5,999 nt of DNA from Mageeibacillus sp. UBA1193. Lineage in GTDB: Bacteria; Bacillota; Clostridia; Saccharofermentanales; Saccharofermentanaceae. The stretch covers positions 5,858 to 11,856 of the forward strand of contig DBYF01000146.1 in the NCBI GenBank assembly GCA_002310155.1. Direction: 5' to 3'. A model generated the notes under the pieces. It was not told the origin of the DNA. It made no database searches and saw only the letters and a program-made list of their open reading frames with translations. Positions 1 through 5,413 of the stretch are shown here, one piece after another (position 1 is the first letter of the stretch; every line of letters starts with the position of its first letter). The position numbers and the translations under genes are program-made.

Positions 1-188
1 CTCTGAAGGCCGTTAAAGCAAGACCCATGGAAGATGTTATGACGATAGAAGCCACGCTTCTTAAGAAGTTCCCGGCGGCTGCCCTGATGCCGGTATACCT
101 TTCGAAGACGCAGGCCGAGAGAACGGCTGCGGAGCAGGGTATAGAGACCATGGAGATTCCGATCCGCTATTACAGCACTAACGATTGA
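1..188 (+). CDS. tsaB: TsaB (YeaZ-like), C-terminal end only; tRNA t6A biosynthesis
   Basis: Only the last 61 codons are present; the first full codon begins at base 3 and the stop is TGA 186-188. TsaB is the inactive Kae1-like partner that, with TsaD and TsaE, makes N6-threonylcarbamoyl-adenosine at position 37 of ANN-decoding tRNAs in the cytoplasm. The visible support is the tail motif MPVYLSKTQAER, which matches the P-x-Y-L-R-x-S-Q-A-E-R ending typical of clostridial TsaB, plus the rimI gene directly downstream, a standard tsaB neighbour. About 20 residues follow the motif (ending RYYSTND), slightly longer than usual. The catalytic-fold part lies outside the window, so the call rests on the tail and synteny. 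The frame stays open beyond the stop into rimI (see findings). Confidence 0.72.
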   Translation, partial: LKAVKARPMEDVMTIEATLLKKFPAAALMPVYLSKTQAERTAAEQGIETMEIPIRYYSTND

Positions 189-287
189 GCAGAAGAAACG
201 GATCCTGAAAAGAAGAAACGACCGTCACGCCCGCGCGGCAGAAGAATGCCGCAGAACGCGAATGCATCGCGAAGAAAGGAATCCGGT

Positions 288-737
288 ATGGAGCTGGTTT
301 TTGAAAGAGCGAAGAAAGACGACCTCGAAGAGATCCATGAGATCGAGATCGCGTCGTTCCCTGATCCGTGGAGCGTCGACTCCCTCTGGGCATTTGCTTC
401 CAATGAACAGGTGAGAAACCTCATCTGCGCAAGAGAAAAAGAGACCGGCGAGCTGGTCGGATACTACGCGCTGCAGTATGTGCTCGATGAGGCGGAGATC
501 GCGATCATCGCGGTAAAACGGAAGTTCAGAAGACAGGGACTCGGAAAGAGACTCTTACAGGAGATCAGTGCTTTTGCCAGGGAAAGAGAGATCAGTAAGA
601 TCCACCTCGAAGTAAGATCGGAAAACGAGGCGGCCGTGCACCTGTACCGGAGCTTCGGATTCGAGGAAGTCGGACGGAGAAAGAACTACTACGAAGCACC
701 GAAGGACGACGCGATTCTGTTCACTCTTTCTATTTGA
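288..737 (+). CDS. rimI: RimI-type protein N-alpha-acetyltransferase (GNAT)
   Basis: This is a 149-residue GNAT acetyltransferase of the RimI family, which transfers acetyl from acetyl-CoA to protein N-termini (classically ribosomal protein S18 in E. coli). Visible features are the N-terminal FPDPWS (24-29), the acetyl-CoA pyrophosphate loop RRQGLGKRLL (81-90), and motif B with HLEVR (106-110) and LYRSFGFEEVGRRKNYY (119-135). Glu108 and Tyr120 have the same 12-residue spacing as the E. coli catalytic pair Glu103/Tyr115. I chose ATG 288 over the in-frame ATG 246 because AAGGA at 276-280 sits 7 nt before it, ATG 246 has no good ribosome site, and the extra 14 residues are not family-like. It follows tsaB after 99 bases, and tsaD does not come next. 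Substrate specificity cannot be read from the sequence. Confidence 0.88.
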   Translation: MELVFERAKKDDLEEIHEIEIASFPDPWSVDSLWAFASNEQVRNLICAREKETGELVGYYALQYVLDEAEIAIIAVKRKFRRQGLGKRLLQEISAFAREREISKIHLEVRSENEAAVHLYRSFGFEEVGRRKNYYEAPKDDAILFTLSI

Positions 738-817
738 CAGATTGACAAGAAAATTCCGCCGAAAACTGTGTCTTTATCGCAAAAACACGAAATTAAATGC
801 ACCTCTTCCGCAAATGA

Positions 818-846
818 TTGACATTAAACTTAAGTGTTCATATACT
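818..846 (+). promoter_or_regulatory. Sigma-A promoter for the crh-like/uvrC operon
   Basis: TTGACA (818-823) and TATACT (841-846) are separated by exactly 17 bp, giving a perfect -35 and a five-of-six -10. Transcription would start near 853, leaving a leader of about 83 nt before ATG 936. It is the strongest promoter in the window by match to consensus. I see no obvious cre box near it. Confidence 0.82.
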
Positions 847-869
847 TTCCTTGTAGCATAAAAACGGAA

Positions 870-902
870 GTTTGCGCATGTCTCTAAGGCTCGCCCGCAA
901 AC
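870..902 (+). promoter_or_regulatory. Leader hairpin upstream of the crh-like gene
   Basis: GTTTGCG (870-876) is perfectly complementary to CGCAAAC (896-902), giving a 7-bp stem with a 19-nt loop about 17 nt after the predicted transcription start. No T-run follows, so it is not an intrinsic terminator. It ends 20 nt before the Shine-Dalgarno and may stabilise the 5' end of the mRNA or serve as a regulatory structure; the role is inference. Confidence 0.4.
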
Positions 903-922
903 AATAAATATATGAACCTTTC

Positions 923-929
923 AGGAGGA
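923..929 (+). promoter_or_regulatory. Strong ribosome binding site that fixes the crh-like start
   Basis: AGGAGGA at 923-929 lies 6 nt before ATG 936. An in-frame ATG at 912 would add eight residues, but it lies upstream of this site and has no Shine-Dalgarno of its own. Starting at 936 also makes the protein align with HPr/Crh without an extension and places Gln at position 15 and Ser at 46. Confidence 0.85.
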
Positions 930-935
930 AGAAAC

Positions 936-1199
936 ATGGTTTCTCAGACAGTTACTTTTCAGTGCGATGAAGCGCTCCAGATGAAGGCGGTTGCGATCCT
1001 TATCCAGAAGGCTTCTGCATTTAAGAGCAGCATCTATCTTACCAGATCCGGCAGACGCGCGAATGCGAAGAGCCTTCTCGGTGTTATGTCCCTGGGAATC
1101 GAGAACGATGCAGAGATCGAGATCACAGCTGATGGTATCGATCAGGACGAAGCTGTCGAAGCTCTGGCAGGCTACCTCAACGATCCTAAGATCCAATGA
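936..1199 (+). CDS. HPr-fold, Crh-like regulatory protein lacking the PTS histidine
   Basis: This is an 87-residue HPr-domain protein. HPr carries phosphate from enzyme I on His15 in the PTS; phosphorylation of Ser46 by HprK turns HPr or Crh into a co-repressor of CcpA. Here the usual G-(I/L)-H-A-R-P-A active site reads A-L-Q-M-K-A-V (13-19): His15 is Gln, Arg17 is Lys and Pro18 is Ala. The Ser46 region NAKSLLGVMSLG (43-54) is intact. Bacillus Crh also has Gln15, so the architecture is Crh-like and a PTS phosphotransfer role is not expected. Unlike Bacillus Crh, the flanking Arg and Pro are lost too. The last codon and TGA overlap the uvrC start (ATGA at 1196-1199), implying an operon and coupled translation. 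I withhold the symbol crh because orthology is not proven. Confidence 0.85.
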   Translation: MVSQTVTFQCDEALQMKAVAILIQKASAFKSSIYLTRSGRRANAKSLLGVMSLGIENDAEIEITADGIDQDEAVEALAGYLNDPKIQ

Positions 1200-3073
1200 G
1201 TGGTGCCGAAGTTTCCAAATTCGACGCAAGATTAGATATAGTACCTACGGATCCGGGAGTGTACCTGATGAAGGACGCCTCGGATTCTGTCATTTATGTA
1301 GGAAAAGCGAAGAATCTGCGTAACCGTCTCCGCTCCTACTTCGGCAAGAACCCGCAGGGTAACGCGAAGGTCCTTGCCATGATCTCCCACGTGGCCGACT
1401 TCGAATATGTCGTTGTCGGATCCGAACTCGAGGCACTTCTTCTCGAGTGTAATCTCATCAAAAGATACCAGCCACATTACAACATCCTTCTCCGTGACGA
1501 CAAGGGTTTCCCTTATGTCTGTATCACGATGCAGGAGGAGTATCCGCGCATCATGAAGGTCTTCCGCCCCGACAAGAATATGGTCGGCGCGAAGTACTAC
1601 GGACCTTTCCTCGGCGGTGATCTCTACCGCGCGCTCCAGGCACTCCGCGACATCTTCCCGACGAAGACCTGCCGCAAGGTGCTTCCGCGTGATATCGGAA
1701 AAGAACGCGCCTGCCTCAATTACCACATCGGGCGCTGCGTGGGTCCGTGCCGCGGCGATGTTCCTGTGGAAGAGTATCGGAAAGTCATGGAGGATATGTG
1801 CCGTTTCTTCGAGGGTAAATACGATGGTATCCTTCGTGATCTGGAAGCGCAGATGGAAGCGGCTTCAGAAGCTCTCGACTTTGAAAAAGCAGCGGTTTAC
1901 CGTGACCGTCTTCAGGCACTCCGCGCCGTGATGGCCAGCCAGAATGTTTCGTTCCCGCGTGAGTCGGACCGCGACGCGGTCGGCTTCTTCCGTGATGCCG
2001 GTGAGATGTGCTTTAGAAAACTCGAACTTCGTGGCGGCCGTATCATCGGTTCATCGACATATTTCCTGAAGGACGAAGGCGAGTCCGAAGAGAGTCTCCT
2101 CGAGGCTTTCCTGATGCAGTACTATCCGACCGCTGCCGAGATCCCGAAAGAGATCCTGGTGTCGATCGATCTCGAAGATCACGACACCGTCGAGCAGGCG
2201 ATTTGTGATATGGCAGGACACAAGGTGTCCCTGCATGTGCCCGCGCGCGGTGATGGCGCCCGCCTTCTCGAGATGGCGAACGCGAACGCGAAAGAAGCAC
2301 TGCGCCGCCGTATCCTTCGTGTCGGTACTTCGCAGCAGAGTGTCGAGACCGCGCTGCAGCTCCTTTGCGATAAACTCTCGCTCCGCGATGTTCCGAAGCG
2401 GATCGAGTCCTACGATATCAGTAACCTCGGTAACGATGACCGCTGCGGCGGCATGGTGGTATTTACCGACGGACGCCCGGACAAGCAGGCATACAGGCTC
2501 TTCAAGATCAAGACGGTCGAAGGCCAGGACGACTATGCGTCCATGAAAGAAGTCCTTACCCGACGCTTTGCCCATGCGGAGGATGAGAAGTTCGGCAAGA
2601 TGCCGGACCTGATCCTCGCTGACGGCGGACTCGGACAGGTGCATGCGATCCATGAAGTGCTGGTGGAGCTGGGACTTAGTGATAAGATCCAGCTGGCGGG
2701 TATGGTCAAGGACCGCCGCCACAGAACACACGGACTGGTTAAGCTCGACGGGGAGACGATCGATCTGGCCGAGGACGCCAGAGAAGATGAAGACATGATG
2801 GTGCTTTTCCGTCTGATCACAGGCATCCAGAATGAGGTGCACCGCTTCGCGATCACGTATCAGAGAAAGCTCAGCAAGAAGAGAAATCTCACCTATTCGC
2901 TTGAGACCATCCCGGGCATCGGTACAGCCAAGAGAAAGATCCTCATGAAGCACTTCGGCTCGATCAAGGCGATCTCCAAGGCTTCGAAGGAGCAGCTCCT
3001 CGAGGCTGAGCGCATCACGGAGAAAGATGCGGATGCGATCATCGCGCACTTTCAGAAGACGGATTCCGACTAG
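1196..3073 (+). CDS. uvrC: UvrC, excinuclease ABC subunit C
   Basis: This is a full-length 625-residue UvrC, the nuclease that cuts DNA on both sides of a lesion once UvrA/UvrB have located it. The domains run in order. The GIY-YIG nuclease (about 15-98) has GVY 21-23, YVG 34-36, Arg42/Arg44 and Glu84 in LLLECNLIK. Four cysteines (159, 173, 181, 185) have nearly the spacing of the iron-sulfur ligands of E. coli UvrC. The UVR motif (about 210-244) binds UvrB. The RNase H-like nuclease carries Asp407 (SYDISN), Asp476 (LILADGG) and His549 (NEVHRFA), the D-D-H catalytic set. The C-terminal (HhH)2 region (about 566-620) has TIPGIGTAKR. All key residues are present. It starts inside the stop of the crh-like gene (ATGA), and the last codons and TAG stop lie inside the first unit of the downstream inverted-repeat array. 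Confidence 0.97.
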   Translation: MSGAEVSKFDARLDIVPTDPGVYLMKDASDSVIYVGKAKNLRNRLRSYFGKNPQGNAKVLAMISHVADFEYVVVGSELEALLLECNLIKRYQPHYNILLRDDKGFPYVCITMQEEYPRIMKVFRPDKNMVGAKYYGPFLGGDLYRALQALRDIFPTKTCRKVLPRDIGKERACLNYHIGRCVGPCRGDVPVEEYRKVMEDMCRFFEGKYDGILRDLEAQMEAASEALDFEKAAVYRDRLQALRAVMASQNVSFPRESDRDAVGFFRDAGEMCFRKLELRGGRIIGSSTYFLKDEGESEESLLEAFLMQYYPTAAEIPKEILVSIDLEDHDTVEQAICDMAGHKVSLHVPARGDGARLLEMANANAKEALRRRILRVGTSQQSVETALQLLCDKLSLRDVPKRIESYDISNLGNDDRCGGMVVFTDGRPDKQAYRLFKIKTVEGQDDYASMKEVLTRRFAHAEDEKFGKMPDLILADGGLGQVHAIHEVLVELGLSDKIQLAGMVKDRRHRTHGLVKLDGETIDLAEDAREDEDMMVLFRLITGIQNEVHRFAITYQRKLSKKRNLTYSLETIPGIGTAKRKILMKHFGSIKAISKASKEQLLEAERITEKDADAIIAHFQKTDSD

Positions 3074-3361
3074 ACTCTCTAATCTCGAAAAACAACGGAA
3101 GTGTTTCCATGAAATATCCGACTAAATCTGCGTTCGAGAAATTTAGTCGGTTAAATGAATGCGAAGTTTCCGACTAAAACCATATATAGATTGTTTTGTC
3201 GGAATAAACGATCTGCAAATTCCGACCAAATCTGATCGCGCTTAAATCTTGTCGGAAAAGTCCGTGAAAAAACTCCGACTTGAATGACCTTTTGCTTAAT
3301 CAAGTCGGAAAAAGCACCACGGAATCTCCGACTATTTCTTCTAAATGGAGAATTCGTCGGG
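3064..3361. repeat. Regular array of six inverted-repeat (hairpin) units, 52-53 bp period
   Basis: CCGAC and its complement GTCGG alternate. Left cores start at 3066, 3118, 3170, 3222, 3275 and 3328; right cores end at 3098 (degenerate, AACGG), 3150, 3202, 3255, 3308 and 3360. Within a unit 23 or 24 nt separate the cores; between units it is always 19 nt. The half-site consensus is about TTCCGACTAAAT. Stems: unit 1 pairs 3118-3127 with 3141-3150 (10 bp perfect); unit 2 pairs 3168-3180 with 3193-3204 (one bulged T); unit 3 has 7 bp (3220-3226 with 3251-3257); unit 4 pairs 3274-3283 with 3300-3309 (10 bp perfect); unit 5 pairs 3328-3341 with 3347-3360 (two mismatches, one wobble). Loops and 19-nt spacers are unrelated in sequence, so this is neither CRISPR nor simple satellite. 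Unit 0 spans the uvrC stop. It fills most of the 447-bp gap between uvrC and the next gene; no ORF there looks real. Function unknown: protein-binding array, RNA structures at the uvrC 3' end, or both. Confidence 0.9.
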
Positions 3362-3396
3362 AAACAAGACTACAATCCTCAGGCACATCACAAAAT

Positions 3397-3438
3397 TCCA
3401 GGCGTCGAAAAGCACTAATGCTGAAGTAGTACCCTGGA
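3397..3438. other. Nested inverted repeats between the array and the metallophosphoesterase promoter
   Basis: TCCAGG (3397-3402) is complementary to CCTGGA (3433-3438), and inside it AGCA (3411-3414) pairs with TGCT (3419-3422) around a CTAA loop. This could be a two-stem structure at the end of uvrC read-through RNA, or a protein site just upstream of the next promoter. No T-run follows. The pairing is short and could be chance. Confidence 0.25.
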
Positions 3439-3453
3439 GCAAAGCGATAAGTA

Positions 3454-3462
3454 TGGTATCAT
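3454..3462 (+). promoter_or_regulatory. Extended -10 promoter for the metallophosphoesterase gene
   Basis: TGGTATCAT (3454-3462) is an extended -10 (TGn plus TATCAT, five of six). The matching -35 position near 3434-3439 is poor (CTGGAG), as is common for extended -10 promoters. Transcription would start near 3469, about 50 nt before ATG 3521. The leader contains a perfect 10-bp palindrome CCCAGCTGGG at 3482-3491, a possible operator, and AAAGGAG at 3506-3512 as ribosome site. Confidence 0.5.
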
Positions 3463-3520
3463 ATGCCTAGAAACATCGAAACCCAGCTGGGAACTGATAC
3501 GAAAGAAAGGAGCCGGAGAC

Positions 3521-4303
3521 ATGAGTATTTTTGCCATCGCAGATCTGCACCTCGGGCTGTCGGTCGATAAGCCGATGGATGTTTTCGGACCTTCCTGGAA
3601 CGATCATGTGGAACGGCTCGAGAGAAACTGGCGCACGAAGGTGCGCCCTACGGACACGGTCCTGATCCCCGGCGATATCTCCTGGGGCATTTCTATGGAT
3701 GAGGCACTCGCGGACCTGAAGTTCATCGAGTCCCTGCCCGGCACGAAGATCCTCAGTAAAGGCAATCACGACTACTGGTGGGGCACCACCAAGAAGGTCG
3801 AAGATTATATGGCATCGCACGGCCTGACCTCCATGAAGATCCTGAAGAACAAGGGCTTCGTTGTAGAGAACACTCTGATCGCAGGCTCACGCGGCTGGCT
3901 GCTTCCGGAAAACCCCGAGAGCAAGAAGGACGACGAGAAGATCTATCTTCGCGAGGTCGGCCGTCTCGAGAGATCCCTTGAAGATTCGCTGCGCGCGTAT
4001 GAAGCGGGCGAGGCGGAGGGCGAGGATTCCGATGTAAAAGCACTCGCACCCGATACTTCCGGTGCCAAAGACCTCTCTTCCGTAAGAAAGATCGCGATGC
4101 TCCACTACCCGCCGATCTACTCGACCGGAAACGAGAATGGTTTTACAAAAGCGCTCGAAAACTACGGGGTAGATATCTGCCTCTACGGACACCTTCACGG
4201 AAGAGCCCATCAGAACGCCTTTAACGGCGAAAAAAACGGCGTCGAATACCGCCTGATCGCGGCCGATTACGTGAGGTTTGATCCCGTTTTGGTGGCAGAA
4301 TAA
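3521..4303 (+). CDS. Metallophosphoesterase, COG1768-like predicted phosphohydrolase
   Basis: This is a 260-residue calcineurin-like metallophosphoesterase with all five blocks of the dinuclear metal site: DLH (Asp8, His10), GDISWG (51-56, Asp52), GNHDYWW (81-87, Asn82, His83), LHYPP (194-198, His195) and YGHLHG (222-227, His224, His226). The GDISWG and GNHDYWWG wording and the length fit the COG1768 group of predicted phosphohydrolases; the natural substrate is not known to me. An acidic, Gly/Ala-rich insert (about 161-187) lies between the metal blocks. There is no signal peptide or membrane segment, so it is cytoplasmic. AAAGGAG at 3506-3512 lies 8 nt before the start. It seems to be a single-gene unit, with its own promoter upstream and another promoter before yicC. 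Confidence 0.9.
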   Translation: MSIFAIADLHLGLSVDKPMDVFGPSWNDHVERLERNWRTKVRPTDTVLIPGDISWGISMDEALADLKFIESLPGTKILSKGNHDYWWGTTKKVEDYMASHGLTSMKILKNKGFVVENTLIAGSRGWLLPENPESKKDDEKIYLREVGRLERSLEDSLRAYEAGEAEGEDSDVKALAPDTSGAKDLSSVRKIAMLHYPPIYSTGNENGFTKALENYGVDICLYGHLHGRAHQNAFNGEKNGVEYRLIAADYVRFDPVLVAE

Positions 4304-4403
4304 CCGCCGGTCGGCCCGTTTTTGACAAAAAATTCACGGAAAACGTCGACCTGAAAATTTTTTGTAACGCCTGCGGCAGTAAGAAAAACACCGAATTTGA
4401 CAC

Positions 4404-4432
4404 TTGCAAGATTTTGCGCCCTGTAATATAAT
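4404..4432 (+). promoter_or_regulatory. Sigma-A promoter for yicC-remA-gmk
   Basis: A perfect TATAAT (4427-4432) lies 17 bp after TTGCAA (4404-4409, four of six to TTGACA). Predicted transcription start is near 4439, giving a leader of about 68 nt. A nearby TTGACA at 4397-4402 is 24 bp from the -10 and so badly spaced. The 9-bp TGCGCCCTG occurs at 4415-4423 (spacer) and again at 4448-4456 (leader), 33 bp apart, and could be a repeated regulator site. Confidence 0.65.
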
Positions 4433-4446
4433 TTTACGTACCAAAA

Positions 4447-4505
4447 ATGCGCCCTGCGGCAGTTCTGCCACGCGAGCGCATATTCTTACGAAACGGGGTT
4501 TTTCG
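4447..4505 (+). promoter_or_regulatory. Leader hairpins upstream of yicC, one enclosing the ribosome site
   Basis: ATGCGC (4447-4452) pairs perfectly with GCGCAT (4476-4481) and encloses a second stem, GGCA (4458-4461) with TGCC (4466-4469), closed by GTTC. Directly after, CGAAA (4489-4493) pairs with TTTCG (4501-4505), leaving GGGG (4495-4498), the only Shine-Dalgarno-like run, in the loop 8 nt before ATG 4507. The structures suggest modest control of translation or transcript stability, but no known riboswitch is recognised. Confidence 0.35.
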
Positions 4506-4506
4506 C

Positions 4507-5394
4507 ATGGCATTCAGCATGACGGGTTATGGCCGGGCCGAGGCTACTTATACGACACGGCGCTATCTGGTAGAGATCAAATCAGTTAACAACCGTTTTT
4601 GCGACATTTCTGTACGTATGCCAAGAGGATATGCAGTCCTCGAGACGAAGATCCGTGAGAAGATCACCGACCGCCTGATCCGAGGCAAGATCGATGTATT
4701 CGTAACCATCGAGGATGTCGGTGACGGTAACTCCACCGTTGAACTGAACGAAGGTCTGGCAAAGGCGTATTCCGAAGCAGTGAAGAGGATCGCCGAACTG
4801 ACAGGCCGTGTAGATAATTCCGATGCCTATCAGATCGCAAGATGCCCGGATGTCCTGATCGCCAGAGCGAACAGCCTGACACCGGAAGAAGCAGGCGCAG
4901 AACTTCTGCCTGTGCTTGATGCCGCGATCGATGACATCCTAAAGATGAGAGCCGTTGAGGGTGAGAAGCTCGTGAACGATCTTCTCGAAAAGGTCAGCAG
5001 CTTCGAGAGCATGCATGCGGCAGTGAAGCTGAGAGCTCCGCTGGTTCCGGGTGAATATAGAGAGCGCCTGATGGCAAGGATCCAGGATCTTCTCGATGAG
5101 AAGGCGAACCTTGTTTATGATGAGGCAAGACGTGAGGCAGAGGTCGCCGTATTCGCGGATAAGTGCGCGATCGACGAAGAGCTCACGAGACTCAGCAGCC
5201 ACATGAACCAGCTCCGCGATACACTCAAGGGCAATGGCAGCATCGGCAAGCGTCTCGACTTCATTCTTCAGGAGATGAACCGTGAGGTCAACACCATCGG
5301 TTCGAAGGCGAATGATATAACGATCACCAACTACGTTCTGGACATGAAGACAGAACTGGAAAAGATAAGAGAGCAGATCCAGAATCTGGCATAA
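4507..5394 (+). CDS. yicC: YicC/YloC family endoribonuclease
   Basis: This is a 295-residue YicC/YloC protein, a family recently assigned endoribonuclease activity; E. coli YicC takes part in RNA turnover. The N-terminal YicC domain opens with FSMTGYGRAE (3-12) and EIKSVNNRFCDI (23-34), both family signatures. The middle has MRAVEGEKLVNDLL (147-160). The C-terminal DUF1732 block is strongly conserved: ADKCAIDEELTRLSSHM (217-233), GKRLDFILQEMNREVNTIGS (247-266) and KTELEKIREQIQN (281-293). The start at 4507 is chosen because family members begin with M-x-x-SMTG(F/Y)GRAE; the in-frame ATG at 4447 would add 20 unrelated residues that fall inside a leader hairpin. The Shine-Dalgarno (GGGG) is weak. 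It heads yicC-remA-gmk, the usual Firmicutes order. Confidence 0.95.
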   Translation: MAFSMTGYGRAEATYTTRRYLVEIKSVNNRFCDISVRMPRGYAVLETKIREKITDRLIRGKIDVFVTIEDVGDGNSTVELNEGLAKAYSEAVKRIAELTGRVDNSDAYQIARCPDVLIARANSLTPEEAGAELLPVLDAAIDDILKMRAVEGEKLVNDLLEKVSSFESMHAAVKLRAPLVPGEYRERLMARIQDLLDEKANLVYDEARREAEVAVFADKCAIDEELTRLSSHMNQLRDTLKGNGSIGKRLDFILQEMNREVNTIGSKANDITITNYVLDMKTELEKIREQIQNLA

Positions 5395-5413
5395 GAGGGA
5401 AGTTTAAGAAACA

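Noticed and set aside
246..287. Upstream start for rimI at ATG 246
   Set aside because: No ribosome site precedes it, the added 14 residues are not RimI-like, and ATG 288 has AAGGA at good spacing.
734..770. TTGACA at 734-739 and 742-747 as promoter -35 boxes
   Set aside because: No acceptable -10 lies 16-18 bp downstream of either; the pair at 818-846 is far better.
1232..1726. Minus-strand frame opposite the start of uvrC
   Set aside because: It has no ribosome site or recognisable motif and sits opposite the conserved GIY-YIG domain.
2051..3049. A 332-codon open frame on the minus strand
   Set aside because: It lies wholly inside uvrC, whose residues are all family-conserved there, and the minus-strand translation resembles no family I know. 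It is a shadow of uvrC codon use.
3064..3361. CRISPR array
   Set aside because: The repeated part is a short palindromic core with variable arms, not identical 25-40 bp direct repeats, and the gaps are 19 nt or 23-24 nt. No cas genes are in the window.
4304..4323. Intrinsic terminator after the metallophosphoesterase gene
   Set aside because: The GC-rich run before TTTTT (4319-4323) can form only a 3-4 bp stem with a very small loop, too weak to call.
4322..4350. TTGACA at 4322-4327 as a promoter
   Set aside because: The expected -10 position (4345-4350) is GC-rich and unlike TATAAT.
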